Assembly: GCF_000425825.1 (NCBI RefSeq)
Contig: NZ_AUEE01000003.1
Span: 124,001 to 188,000 of the forward strand
From: Jeotgalicoccus marinus DSM 19772
GTDB lineage: Bacteria; Bacillota; Bacilli; Staphylococcales; Salinicoccaceae
DNA length: 64,000 bases
Direction of reading: 5' to 3'
Shown: positions 25,986 to 34,844 of the stretch, piece after piece
How positions within the stretch are numbered: position 1 is the first letter of the stretch
Layout: each line of letters starts with the position of its first letter
The notes under the pieces: generated by a model
What the model saw: the letters and a program-made list of their open reading frames with translations, nothing else
Told to the model about the DNA's origin: nothing
Database searches by the model: none
Made by a program: the position numbers and the translations under genes

Positions 25986-26659
25986 ATTTTTCGCTCCAGA
26001 AAATATCCTCTGCCACGCATTGTCTTAATTTCAAATTCATCAACTGCTGATTTAAAACGCGATCTCAGACGCTTTATATGTACATCAACTGTACGGTCAT
26101 CTCCCTCATAGTCTGGTCCCCATATACGTTCAATTAGAGCATCTCTAGTAAAGACCTGCCCTGGATACTGAGCTAATAGTTGCAATAACTCAAATTCTTT
26201 TAGAGGTAGCATGTACACCTTACCTTCAATTTCCACTGAATAATTGTTCGAATTAATCAAAACTTTTCCCAATTTTAAGGTAGTATTAGAAGTCTCATCA
26301 CTATATCTTCTTAATAAAGCTTCAATTCTAAACAATAGTTCCCGAGGTTCGAAAGGTTTAACTAAATAGTCATCTGTCCCTATTTTAAATGCTTCTGCCT
26401 TGTCATCGATATGTCCCTTAGCAGTCAGCATGATAATCGGTATATCAAAGTCTCTTTTTAGAATTTCCGTTAAAGCTAAACCATCCATATACGGCATCAT
26501 AATATCTACTACAGCAAGGTCACAGGCTTCTTTCTTTAACTTTTCTAAAGCGTTTCTACCATCACTCGCCCCGACAGTTAGAAAGCCAGCCTCCTCTAGG
26601 TTTAAAGTGACAAATTTGACAATGTTAGGATCATCATCAACGACCAAGATTTTATTCAT
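25982..26659 (-). CDS. hssR: HssR-like OmpR-family response regulator
   Basis: A 225-residue regulator. The receiver domain has the acidic pocket VVDDD, the phospho-acceptor Asp52 in 'LAVVDIMMPYMDG', 'IMLTAKG' and 'DYLVKPFEPRELLFRI'. The winged helix has 'PLKEFELLQLLAQYPGQVF' and 'DYEGDDRTVDVHIKRLRSR', which closely resembles S. aureus HssR. It would bind the repeat before hrtB. The gene opens a co-directional hssR-hssS-hrtB-hrtA block. Confidence 0.9.
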   Translation of the reverse strand: MNKILVVDDDPNIVKFVTLNLEEAGFLTVGASDGRNALEKLKKEACDLAVVDIMMPYMDGLALTEILKRDFDIPIIMLTAKGHIDDKAEAFKIGTDDYLVKPFEPRELLFRIEALLRRYSDETSNTTLKLGKVLINSNNYSVEIEGKVYMLPLKEFELLQLLAQYPGQVFTRDALIERIWGPDYEGDDRTVDVHIKRLRSRFKSAVDEFEIKTMRGRGYFLERKI

Positions 26660-26787
26660 ACTGAACCCCCAATCGTCTACTTTTATATTATTGTACCATT
26701 AAGTTGTCATATCTTTCCTTCTCGGTACATATACAAAATTTGATTTTCCATCCATAATATATGAGTGAGATGACAGGAGGGAAAGCC

Positions 26788-28128
26788 TTGAATAAGAAAT
26801 CATATCCTCTTATTTGGAGATGGCATTTATTTGCCGGCATCATTATAGCACCATTTTTAATATTCCTTGCAGCAACTGGTGCGCTATATTTGTTTAAAGA
26901 TAATATTGAGAACTACACATACCAAGATTATTACTATGTAGAAGCTGCTGAAGATGGAGAACGATTACCTCCATCTGATCTTGCCTTTACTGCTGAAGGT
27001 TATGCAGGGGGTGGGGACGTCACGCGTTACCGACCTGGTGAAGATGAAAACCGATCAGTAGAGGTCGGTGTCACTCAAACTGATGGTACCGCGGTCACTG
27101 TCTTCGTCAATCCTTATAATAGACAGGTCCTCGGAATGATTGAGGATGCGAATCGCCCAATGGATATCTTAGAGGCCTTACATGGTGAGCTGAGCGCAGG
27201 GACAATTGGGGATAGAATCGTAGAACTCGTTGCTTGTTGGACGATTATTATGATTATCTCTGGTTTATTCTTATGGTTCCCTAGAACTAAGGAAAAAATC
27301 AAGGGCGTATTCACAATTCGTTTTAATAAGCAGGGGCGTATTCGTTTACGTGATTTTCATGCAGTTCCTGCTGCATGGCTTTCTATTGGACTGCTATTTT
27401 TCTTATTCTCCGGACTCTTGTGGACCGGTTTTTGGGGGAATGGTGTCCAACAAATCGTCACAGCTTCAGGCTCAGGCTATCCACCATCCATTTGGACAGG
27501 TCCAGCGCCTGAATCTGATACTGTTACAGAAGATATTGCTGAAGTATCCTGGGCAGCTGAAAAAATGCCTGTGCAAAATTCAGACCAGGAATCTGGCTTT
27601 AGACAACTCTCTTTAGATCAAATCATTGAAACCGCTGATAGTACAGGTGTAGATCCTAGCTACGATATATTCTACCCCGCTTCAGAAGAAGGGGTCTTTA
27701 CCTTATCGGTCTTTCCTGACCAAGCAAGAGATGAAGCAACAATTCATATCGACCAATACACAGGTGATGTCATTGCTGACTATCGTTACGATAACTACGG
27801 ACCGTTAGGAAAGATAATGGCAACGATGATTACGGTACACAAAGGTCATGAATTTGGCATTGTAAACCAAGTGCTTGGTCTCGTCATCTGTTTGGGTCTA
27901 ATAGCCATGGTTATTACTGGCGTTTACATGTGGTGGAAGAGAAAACCTAAAAATAAAAGTGGGGCACCTAAATCTGCAAGTGTCGTTGAATACAAGGGAA
28001 TCTTCTTCACCTTAATCGCACTCGGTATTATCTTCCCCTTAGTTGGTCTATCGTTAATTGTTATCTTTATTGTCGATCGTCTGATTCTTAGACGAAATGA
28101 AAAAATTCGTTCTTGGTTGAACTATTAA
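26788..28128 (+). CDS. PepSY-associated TM (PiuB-like) membrane protein
   Basis: A 446-residue membrane protein with four main helices plus a short C-terminal pair, and two PepSY-like extracytoplasmic segments. The start 'YPLIWRWHLFAGIIIAPFLI', the 'DFHAVPAAWLSIGLLFFLFSG' helix and the 'VHKGHEFGIVNQVLGLVICL' helix carry conserved histidines typical of PepSY_TM proteins linked to iron and heme redox. I favour the TTG at 26788, 7 bases after GGAGG; an ATG at 26761 has no site. A lipoprotein gene follows after 10 bases. Confidence 0.84.
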   Translation: MNKKSYPLIWRWHLFAGIIIAPFLIFLAATGALYLFKDNIENYTYQDYYYVEAAEDGERLPPSDLAFTAEGYAGGGDVTRYRPGEDENRSVEVGVTQTDGTAVTVFVNPYNRQVLGMIEDANRPMDILEALHGELSAGTIGDRIVELVACWTIIMIISGLFLWFPRTKEKIKGVFTIRFNKQGRIRLRDFHAVPAAWLSIGLLFFLFSGLLWTGFWGNGVQQIVTASGSGYPPSIWTGPAPESDTVTEDIAEVSWAAEKMPVQNSDQESGFRQLSLDQIIETADSTGVDPSYDIFYPASEEGVFTLSVFPDQARDEATIHIDQYTGDVIADYRYDNYGPLGKIMATMITVHKGHEFGIVNQVLGLVICLGLIAMVITGVYMWWKRKPKNKSGAPKSASVVEYKGIFFTLIALGIIFPLVGLSLIVIFIVDRLILRRNEKIRSWLNY

Positions 28129-28138
28129 GGAGAGGCTT

Positions 28139-28600
28139 ATGGCTAAATATATTTTTTTAATATTCTCTGTCCTATTCTTAAGTGGTTGTTCCATAGTCGA
28201 TCAGAGTACACACGATAAGTACAACAATCTAGATAATTCCGTTATCGTTATCGATACGTCAGAAATTACCGAATCAGAGACAGAAGGACGCGTAAATATT
28301 CACATCTTAGAGAATGGTCAACCAGTTGAAGATGCTGACATCACCCTCTTCAGTCGACCAGCTAAAGAGGCAGAAGTATGGAATGAAGAATATGAAGTCA
28401 AAAAAGTAGACGATCATTATACAGCTGATGTTGAAATTCCAAGGGATGGTCTTTACCTTCTTACCCTAAATGTCAAAACGGATCACTTAGATGCATCACC
28501 AATTAAATTTTTCACGGTTGGTGAGCTCGATATGTTTGAAGAAGTATTTTTACAGGAATACCAAAATGATGATAGTGCCGGTGGACACAGTCACCACTAA
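28139..28600 (+). CDS. YtkA/FixH-like lipoprotein
   Basis: A 153-residue lipoprotein. The signal peptide ends in LSGC (Cys17), then there is an immunoglobulin-like YtkA domain ('VNIHILENGQPVEDADITLF', 'HYTADVEIPRDGLYLLTLNV'). The tail ends HSHH and may bind metal. It is co-transcribed with the PepSY-TM gene (10-base gap, AAGGAG site), so the two probably act together at the outer face of the membrane. Copper or heme handling is a guess from related FixH/YtkA proteins. Confidence 0.78.
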   Translation: MAKYIFLIFSVLFLSGCSIVDQSTHDKYNNLDNSVIVIDTSEITESETEGRVNIHILENGQPVEDADITLFSRPAKEAEVWNEEYEVKKVDDHYTADVEIPRDGLYLLTLNVKTDHLDASPIKFFTVGELDMFEEVFLQEYQNDDSAGGHSHH

Positions 28601-28615
28601 AATATTAAATGACAC

Positions 28616-28654
28616 AAAAAAAGGTGAGCATATCAAAGATACGCTCACCTTTTT
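28616..28654. terminator. bidirectional intrinsic terminator
   Basis: A-run, GGTGAGC / GCTCACC stem with an inner TATC/GATA extension, then T-run. It separates the YtkA lipoprotein gene from convergent hmp. Confidence 0.9.
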
Positions 28655-28663
28655 ATTTGTAAT

Positions 28664-29806
28664 TTAGACTGGTGTACTCAATCTAGGAACAAATAGCTCA
28701 TAGTGAATATGTTCTGAATCTACACCTGCTTTTTCTAATTCCTTAACAATAGATTGAATGAATGTTACACCACCACATACATACACTTCTTGATTCTCTT
28801 TTAAATATTGCTCAAGGTTTTCTTTAAACAGGTAACCATCTTTATCGCGTAGATGATTGTGAAGTTCTACGTTATTTTTAGTAGCAATATTTGCTAATTC
28901 AACTTCGAATGCAATGTTGTCACTATTGTCTGATACTTGTAAGAATTGAACATCATTCGTCTTTTCTGCTGCTTGACGGAACATAGGGAATAACGGTGTT
29001 ACGCCGATACCTGAACCAATAAACAACTGCGGCGCATCTTCGTTTTCAACTCCAAATACACCAACTGGTGCAGAGATATTAATTGTATCGCCTGCTTTAA
29101 TTTGTTCATGTAAGAAAGTCGATACTTCCCCGCGAATACCATCAAGTTCTTCTTTTCTTACTGCAAATGTCAGTCTACCATCTTGTACATCTACAATTGA
29201 ATAATGACGTTTCGCTCTATAAGGTAGTTCTGGGACTTTTACATCAACAGTGATGTACTGTCCTGCTTGATATGGAATATCATTGATTGCGTCAGATTTT
29301 ACTGTAAATGATTTAATAATGTCAGTTTCATCTCGAACAGCTAATACTTCAAATGGTTTAAAGCCTTCCCAAGCCATAATAGCGTATATTTCTTTTTCTA
29401 TACCGATAAAGGCATCTGCAATCTCACCGTAGGCTTTGCCCCATGTTTGAATTACTGGATCATCCATATCTAAGCCAGTGACTTCGGATATTGCTGCCAA
29501 TAAGTTTTCGCCAACGATTGGATAGTGTTCCGGGAAAACTTGAAGTCCACAATGCTTATGAGCGATTGGCATAACAACAGGTACAATCGGTGTTAAATCT
29601 TCAATATGTTGTGCTGCAGCAACTACAGATGCTGCTAGTGCAGTCGACTGCAAACCCTGTTTATGGTTAGGTTGATTAAACATATCTCTGAGTTCAGGGT
29701 GGTTCTCAAACATTCTTTTATAGAATTTAGTTGTAATTTCTACACCCTTATCTTGTAATAATGGCACTGTGCTATGAATCGTTTGAATTTCTTCTTGATT
29801 TAACAT
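28664..29806 (-). CDS. hmp: flavohemoprotein (nitric oxide dioxygenase)
   Basis: Hmp converts nitric oxide to nitrate with O2 and NAD(P)H. Residues 1 to about 140 are the globin, with the proximal His in 'VMPIAHKHCGLQVFPEHYPI' and the distal Tyr in 'KFYKRMFENHPEL'. Residues 150-260 bind FAD ('PYRAKRHYSI'), and the rest bind NAD ('LFIGSGIGVTPLFPMFRQ', 'VYVCGGVTFIQSIV'). At 380 residues it matches Staphylococcus Hmp. It is monocistronic; the 174-base region before it shows no clear NsrR or Rex site. Confidence 0.95.
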   Translation of the reverse strand: MLNQEEIQTIHSTVPLLQDKGVEITTKFYKRMFENHPELRDMFNQPNHKQGLQSTALAASVVAAAQHIEDLTPIVPVVMPIAHKHCGLQVFPEHYPIVGENLLAAISEVTGLDMDDPVIQTWGKAYGEIADAFIGIEKEIYAIMAWEGFKPFEVLAVRDETDIIKSFTVKSDAINDIPYQAGQYITVDVKVPELPYRAKRHYSIVDVQDGRLTFAVRKEELDGIRGEVSTFLHEQIKAGDTINISAPVGVFGVENEDAPQLFIGSGIGVTPLFPMFRQAAEKTNDVQFLQVSDNSDNIAFEVELANIATKNNVELHNHLRDKDGYLFKENLEQYLKENQEVYVCGGVTFIQSIVKELEKAGVDSEHIHYELFVPRLSTPV

Positions 29807-29937
29807 AATGACACTCCTTGTATGATTAACTTACTACCATTATGTTTTACTTTTTCAATAATTTCAACGCTCCTCAACAACTATTGTTAATTTATTCACA
29901 TAAATATGGAAATTTATTGACAATTATTTGTTTACAT

Positions 29938-29974
29938 TGAAAAAAGACGTGAATAGGCGTATTATTCACGTCTT
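29938..29974 (-). terminator. terminator of the MFS gene
   Basis: The minus strand reads AAGACGTGAATA, a 7-base loop, TATTCACGTCTT, then TTTT. It directly follows the MFS stop codon. Confidence 0.9.
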
Positions 29975-29980
29975 AGATAA

Positions 29981-31336
29981 TTAAGTGACTGTCACTTCTT
30001 TTTTACTAAATAATTGCCCCTTTTGAACCTCAGTCGCATGCTGTTCTTGCACACACAAGAGCGCAATAAAAGCAATGACACTTGGAACTGCGAATCCTAA
30101 GAATGTTAGTTGAGGTGGTAGGGTTGTCATCAGTACCATGCCAATTAATAATGGACCTGTAATAGAACCAATTCTCCCCATACCAACAGCAATACTAAGT
30201 CCAGATCCTCTAATATCTGCAGGGTAAAACATTGTGATATAAGGGTTGATTAGGTTCTGTGAACCAGCTGTACAAGCACCGACTGCTGCAATCAGTACAA
30301 ACAAGATCAAAGTCTGTTCCGTAATACTTAGTAGCACAAAGGCGATTGCGCCGGTTCCAAGTAAGGTCAACAGTACATTCTTATGTCCAATTTTATCGAC
30401 TAAAGCACCACCTAGTAATGAGCCCATCATCTGGCCAGTAGCAAGTGTAATCGTAAAGATCATCGCTGAAGACACACCGTAACCCGACTCCTGCATAATA
30501 TTAGGTAACCAAGTACCTAAGCCAGCAATCATCATTAAACAGCTGATGACAGCGACCCAGAATAGGATTGTAGAAAGTGCTCTACCATTATTGAAAAGCT
30601 TCTTAACAGGAATACCTTTTGATTCTACTGAATGATTTTCAATGTAATAGTCATCATTACTTGTATAAGTGTTACTCGCCGTTGCTCTATTTAATATGTC
30701 AGCAATGTGAGCCTTATTGCCTCGGCGCACATGATAAGACAGAGATTCAGGGAATTGTTTTAATAAGATTGGCGTCACAACGACTGTCAGTAAACTCACC
30801 CAGAACAAGACTCTCCAACTTATAAATTCTAAAACATAGATACCTAACAAAGAGGCACCGATTGTCCCAGTTGAATAGCCGCAATACATCAAGGCAACAA
30901 TCATCGCTCTATTTTTAGCCGGTGAATACTCAGTCATTAATGAAATCACTGCAGGCATTAAGCCACCCATACCAATTGAAGCAATAAATCTAAAGACGAC
31001 AAAGTAGGTCTCGTTTGGTGCAAAACCAGCTAAGAAGTTAAAGACGCCTATGATAATCAGACAAGCTGCTAAAATTCGTTTCTTACCAACTAAATCCGTC
31101 ATCATACCAAGGATAAAAGTTCCTGCCATCATACCGATCATGGCGTAGCTGCCGACGGCACCAGCTGTTGCCGTCGTAATGTCAAAATCATTCATCATCT
31201 GTGGTAAACCAATGCCATAAATTGCAATATCAAAACCATCTAAGGCAATCGCAGTAAAACACCACAAGAAAACCATTAAATGAAATCTGTTAAATTTACT
31301 TTTCCCAATTACCTGTTCTGGGTAGACTTTCGCCAT
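29981..31336 (-). CDS. MFS transporter, AAHS (aromatic acid:H+ symporter)-like
   Basis: A 451-residue 12-helix major facilitator protein. The AAHS signature is visible: 'CFTAIALDGFDIAIYGIGLP' in helix 1 (the DGFD acid motif), 'GMMTDLVGKKR' between helices 2 and 3, and 'RFIASIGMGGLMPAVISLMTEY'. These carry aromatic acids such as benzoate or 4-hydroxybenzoate, though the substrate here is uncertain. It lies 15 bases after the MetE-like gene, and the pair is divergent from a LysR regulator. Confidence 0.87.
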   Translation of the reverse strand: MAKVYPEQVIGKSKFNRFHLMVFLWCFTAIALDGFDIAIYGIGLPQMMNDFDITTATAGAVGSYAMIGMMAGTFILGMMTDLVGKKRILAACLIIIGVFNFLAGFAPNETYFVVFRFIASIGMGGLMPAVISLMTEYSPAKNRAMIVALMYCGYSTGTIGASLLGIYVLEFISWRVLFWVSLLTVVVTPILLKQFPESLSYHVRRGNKAHIADILNRATASNTYTSNDDYYIENHSVESKGIPVKKLFNNGRALSTILFWVAVISCLMMIAGLGTWLPNIMQESGYGVSSAMIFTITLATGQMMGSLLGGALVDKIGHKNVLLTLLGTGAIAFVLLSITEQTLILFVLIAAVGACTAGSQNLINPYITMFYPADIRGSGLSIAVGMGRIGSITGPLLIGMVLMTTLPPQLTFLGFAVPSVIAFIALLCVQEQHATEVQKGQLFSKKEVTVT

Positions 31337-31351
31337 TCACATCGTCCTTTC

Positions 31352-32443
31352 TTAGTTCCAAACCTCTTTAGTAATATCAACAACAGACTGTAATTTCTTC
31401 CATTGCTCATCTTCTGCAAGCACATTACCTTCTTCAGTTGAAGCAAAGCCACATTGAGGACTTAAGGCTAATTGCTCTAGTGGTAGATATTCACTCGCTT
31501 CTTTAATACGTGCCTTCACCTCATCTGGATTTTCTAACTCGCCTGTCTTAGACGTAACTAATCCAAGTACAATCGTAAGATCTTTTCTCTTCACATGTCT
31601 AAGCGGTTCAAAACTACCGGCACGGTCACTATCGTACTCTAAGAAGAAAGCATCGATATTTAAATCCCCAAAGAGTCTTTCTGCAACTGGTTCATAACCA
31701 CCAGATGAAATCCACGTTGAACGGAAGTTCCCTCGACAGATATGCATCGTGACATATAGATCTTCTGGACGATCTTTAAGTGCTGTATTTAATACTTCAA
31801 TATATTTATCTTGTAAGTATTCAGGGTCCTTACCACTATCAATTAGCTTCTGGACTTGTTCTTTTGAACTAAAGTAACCCCATGACGTGTCATCCAATTG
31901 TAAGTAACGGCAACCCGCATCGTAAAAATCTTTAATCACTTCACCATAGACTTTAGCGATGTCCTTAAAGTATTCTTCCTCATCCGGGTAAACATCTTTG
32001 TCAACGTCACCTCTAAAGTGCAACATGCTTGGACTTGGGATCGCATATTTTGCAGTCGCATCTCCAGCTTGTTCTTGAAGGTATTTAAAGAATTCAATCT
32101 CCCTATGTGGCTGGTAGAATAATTTCTCTACCACTTTTATAGAACGTGATTTAGTTTGGACACCCTGAAAGGCAATACCATCACCAGTATCTGACCCTTC
32201 TACTCCACCTAAACCTTCTAGAAAATCAAAGTGCCACCAGGCACGGCGAAATTCACCATCTGTAACGGCTTTTAAGCCGACATCCTTTTGTTTTTGTACT
32301 ACCTCAGCAATTGCTTTATCTTCTACTACTCTTAATTCTTCTAAAGTAATTTCTCCATTTGCAAATTGACTTCTTGATTCTTTTAATTCAAGTGGTCGAA
32401 GTAAACTCCCCACATGATCAGCCTTATATGTAAACTGTGCCAT
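31352..32443 (-). CDS. MetE C-terminal-like methyltransferase (YxjG/YxjH-type)
   Basis: A 363-residue protein with the zinc-dependent cobalamin-independent methionine synthase barrel only, without the N-terminal half of MetE. Landmarks are 'ADHVGSLLRPLELKESRSQF', 'VTDGEFRRAWWHFDFLEGL', 'YLQLDDTSWGYF', 'MHICRGNFRSTW' (metal His and Cys) and 'LSPQCGFAST' (third metal Cys). It probably moves a methyl group from a small donor to a thiol. The methyl donor is unknown; linkage to the AAHS transporter suggests an imported compound. GGAG precedes the ATG. Confidence 0.87.
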   Translation of the reverse strand: MAQFTYKADHVGSLLRPLELKESRSQFANGEITLEELRVVEDKAIAEVVQKQKDVGLKAVTDGEFRRAWWHFDFLEGLGGVEGSDTGDGIAFQGVQTKSRSIKVVEKLFYQPHREIEFFKYLQEQAGDATAKYAIPSPSMLHFRGDVDKDVYPDEEEYFKDIAKVYGEVIKDFYDAGCRYLQLDDTSWGYFSSKEQVQKLIDSGKDPEYLQDKYIEVLNTALKDRPEDLYVTMHICRGNFRSTWISSGGYEPVAERLFGDLNIDAFFLEYDSDRAGSFEPLRHVKRKDLTIVLGLVTSKTGELENPDEVKARIKEASEYLPLEQLALSPQCGFASTEEGNVLAEDEQWKKLQSVVDITKEVWN

Positions 32444-32483
32444 TCTTATGCATCTCCATCTCTATTTATGATTGTTTAAATAC

Positions 32484-32501
32484 TATCATGGTTGTATGAT
32501 A
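32484..32501. promoter_or_regulatory. LysR-type inverted repeat between divergent genes
   Basis: TATCAT-GGTTGT-ATGATA is a perfect 6-6-6 inverted repeat that fits the T-N11-A LysR box. It lies 41 bases before the MetE-like start and 62 bases before the LysR start. Confidence 0.6.
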
Positions 32502-32562
32502 TAGACTAACTCATTAATTTCATGACCCGTTATAACTTTTATCTATATTCAAAGGAGATACT

Positions 32563-33477
32563 ATGACTATCCAACAACTCAAATATCTAATCGCTGTCGT
32601 AAAAGCAGGTTCATTGAACGAAGCCGCCAAGCAACTGTACATTTCGCAGCCGACCTTATCTAAATCTATAAAAGAGCTGGAGAAGGAAATGGGTCTCACA
32701 ATTTTAAAACGCACTTCAACAGGAATTACACTGAGCTCAGATGGTGCTGAGTTCCTCAGCTATGCCAGACAAGTGGTTGAACAGGTCGATCTTTTAGAAA
32801 ACAAATATTTAAATACGCCTCACCAAGAACAACTACTCAGTGTGTCGACTCAGCATTATTCTTTTTCTGTTGATGCAATGGTAAAAACAATAGAGCATCA
32901 CGGGGGAGATAAGTACCAGTTCTCTCTAAGAGAAACGAGAACTTACGAAATCATCGATGACGTCAAAGACTTAAAGAGTGAGATTGGTGTCATGTATATG
33001 AATAAATTTAACGAAAAAATTCTTACTCAACTCTTAAAAGAAAATCACTTAACTTTTGAGGTCTTATTCACTACAAAACCTCACGTTTTTATAAGTAGAA
33101 ATAACCCGTTAGCAGCAAAGGATAAGGTTACCTTAGAGGACTTACAAGCTTATCCCCGTCTATCATTTGATCAAGGTGACCATAACTCCTTTTACTTTTC
33201 CGAGGAAATACTCAGTACACTTGATAGCCCTAAAAATATTCTAGTCAGTGATAGAGCGACAATTTTTAATTGTATGATTGGTCTAAATGGTTATACTATC
33301 TCAAGCGGCATACTCAGTGAAGAGTTAAACGGTACAGATATTATCCCAGTGCCACTTGATGTTGATGATGAAATCACTATTGGTACAGTAACCAACAACA
33401 AAGCAGTTTTAAGTCGTATTGCAAAGCATTACTTAGAAGAACTTCATGCTGCTATCGACAACTATGATATACATTAA
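32563..33477 (+). CDS. LysR-family transcriptional regulator
   Basis: A 304-residue regulator. The N-terminal winged helix-turn-helix is 'MTIQQLKYLIAVVKAGSLNE' followed by 'AAKQLYISQPTLSKSIKELE'. The rest is a LysR substrate-binding fold with 'LSYARQVVEQVDLLENKY'. It diverges from the MetE-like/MFS operon across 119 bases that hold a LysR-type repeat, so it probably controls that operon in response to the transported compound. AAAGGAG precedes the ATG. Confidence 0.92.
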   Translation: MTIQQLKYLIAVVKAGSLNEAAKQLYISQPTLSKSIKELEKEMGLTILKRTSTGITLSSDGAEFLSYARQVVEQVDLLENKYLNTPHQEQLLSVSTQHYSFSVDAMVKTIEHHGGDKYQFSLRETRTYEIIDDVKDLKSEIGVMYMNKFNEKILTQLLKENHLTFEVLFTTKPHVFISRNNPLAAKDKVTLEDLQAYPRLSFDQGDHNSFYFSEEILSTLDSPKNILVSDRATIFNCMIGLNGYTISSGILSEELNGTDIIPVPLDVDDEITIGTVTNNKAVLSRIAKHYLEELHAAIDNYDIH

Positions 33478-33536
33478 TGGATAGTTAATAAATTTAAGGG
33501 TATATAGAAGTAACAATTAAAGTTGGGGGAATAAAA

Positions 33537-33809
33537 ATGGAAATTAAACACGAGAACAATCAGTTCTATTTTGGTGATGCTTCAAATCCTGACGGTTACT
33601 TATCCTATACCGTAGATGGTAATGTGTATACGATAGACAGCGTAGTCGTCGATGAGTCACTCCGTGGCCAAGGCTTAGGAGATGTGTTATTGGACCACGC
33701 TGCAGATTATGCCAGAGACAACAATCTGAAACTCATTGGTAAATGTCCGTTCGTCGCAAAACGCTTTAATCAACATCCAGACAAATATGAAGATGTCATT
33801 AGCAAGTAA
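33537..33809 (+). CDS. GNAT-like N-acetyltransferase, YjdJ/Gcn5-related short form
   Basis: A 90-residue protein of the small GNAT-like family (COG2388). It has the acetyl-CoA loop 'VVDESLRGQGLGDVLLDHAA' and the 'KLIGKCPFVAKRFNQHPDKY' tail that includes the conserved Cys. These acetylate unknown targets. GGGGGA precedes the ATG. It ends in a hairpin shared with the convergent CDF gene. Confidence 0.9.
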   Translation: MEIKHENNQFYFGDASNPDGYLSYTVDGNVYTIDSVVVDESLRGQGLGDVLLDHAADYARDNNLKLIGKCPFVAKRFNQHPDKYEDVISK

Positions 33810-33841
33810 AAAACTCAGCACCGATTAAGGTGCTGAGTTTT
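33810..33841. terminator. terminator hairpin overlapping CDF 3' end
   Basis: AAAACTCAGCACC / GGTGCTGAGTTTT, with a T-run of six on the minus strand. Its inner part includes the TAA and last codons of the CDF gene. Confidence 0.85.
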
Positions 33842-34709
33842 CTGTCTCAAGATTTGGTTCTGGATGCACGTATAAAGACATGATGCCCTTAGCATGCATG
33901 TGATTTTCAACCTTGTCACAAATATGATGTGCTTCAGTCACTGTAATATCAGGGTCTACAATAATTGTGACATCTAAAAAGATACTGCTACCATGGTAAC
34001 GGCCTTTGATAGACTTCACTTCTCTAACCCCAGTAACTTCTAAAATATCTTCTTTATGTTCCATTAAATCCGTTTCTTTATAGCCATCACTCAAAGCAAA
34101 AATAGAATCTCTAAAGATAGTATAACCTGTATACATAATCATTAGTCCGAGTATGGATGCAATAATGACGTCAGCGATAGGTAGACCCACTTGGGTTAAG
34201 ACAAGTCCTATAGCAGTACCGATACTGATCATGCCATCAGACAGATTATCCATGGCTGCTGACCTCAATGAAACACTTTTTGCTTTTTTAGCCAAGCGAT
34301 TATTAATAAAGAACACAACCATCATAATCAAACCAGATATGATACTTACAATGATTACTACTGGATGTGGTGGCTCTGATGCCGGTTGAAAGATTGCTGG
34401 TATGTTTTCGATTAATACCTGTAAGCCCACAAACATAATAATAAATGAAACAACTAAAGCCGCAATATTCTCTGATTTCAAGTGACCATAAGGATGGTTA
34501 TCATCTGGGGGTTTTATCGAAACCTTTAAGCCAACCAGTACTGCAATAGAAGCTAATATATCTGTTAAGTTATTTAAACCATCGGCACGAACTGCTGCAG
34601 AATCATAAATTGTACCGAAATAAAATTTCACTAAAGCAAGAATGATATAAACGCCGATGCTTAAATATGCACCATTTTGAGCCACTTTAAGATTATTTAA
34701 ATCCCCCAA
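33825..34709 (-). CDS. cation diffusion facilitator transporter, probable Mn2+ exporter
   Basis: A 294-residue CDF with six helices and a C-terminal cytoplasmic domain from about residue 210. The transport site reads Asn46/Asp50 in 'ADGLNNLTD' (helix 2) and Asp154/Asp158 in 'MDNLSD' (helix 5). This N-D-D-D set is the one described for manganese CDFs such as MntE, whereas zinc CDFs carry His at the first positions. The start is a TTG, 8 bases after AGGAG. The metal is inferred from these residues. Confidence 0.88.
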   Translation of the reverse strand: MGDLNNLKVAQNGAYLSIGVYIILALVKFYFGTIYDSAAVRADGLNNLTDILASIAVLVGLKVSIKPPDDNHPYGHLKSENIAALVVSFIIMFVGLQVLIENIPAIFQPASEPPHPVVIIVSIISGLIMMVVFFINNRLAKKAKSVSLRSAAMDNLSDGMISIGTAIGLVLTQVGLPIADVIIASILGLMIMYTGYTIFRDSIFALSDGYKETDLMEHKEDILEVTGVREVKSIKGRYHGSSIFLDVTIIVDPDITVTEAHHICDKVENHMHAKGIMSLYVHPEPNLETENSAP

Positions 34710-34844
34710 TATAATCGCTCCTAATCTTTAATAGAAACTCATTATGCACTGATTCAATCAAAAGTTCAATGGCTATGGTGGACTTTATATTAGTTGAAAT
34801 TTATTTTTAGAACGCCCTAAACTAAAGCTTAGACTATTTCTTTT

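Noticed and set aside
22817-26659. BceRS-BceAB type antimicrobial peptide system
   Set aside because: The permease is short (341 residues, four helices) and the kinase has a large extracellular sensor, unlike BceB and BceS. The HssR-type direct repeat supports the heme system.
29807-29937. NsrR or Rex operator before hmp
   Set aside because: No sequence close to TTGTGA-N6-TCACAA or to an NsrR palindrome could be found by eye.
33484-33503. GGGTAT before the small GNAT gene as a sigma-B promoter
   Set aside because: The nearest GTTAAT is only 8 bases away, and nothing resembling GTTTAA lies at the proper 12-15 base distance.
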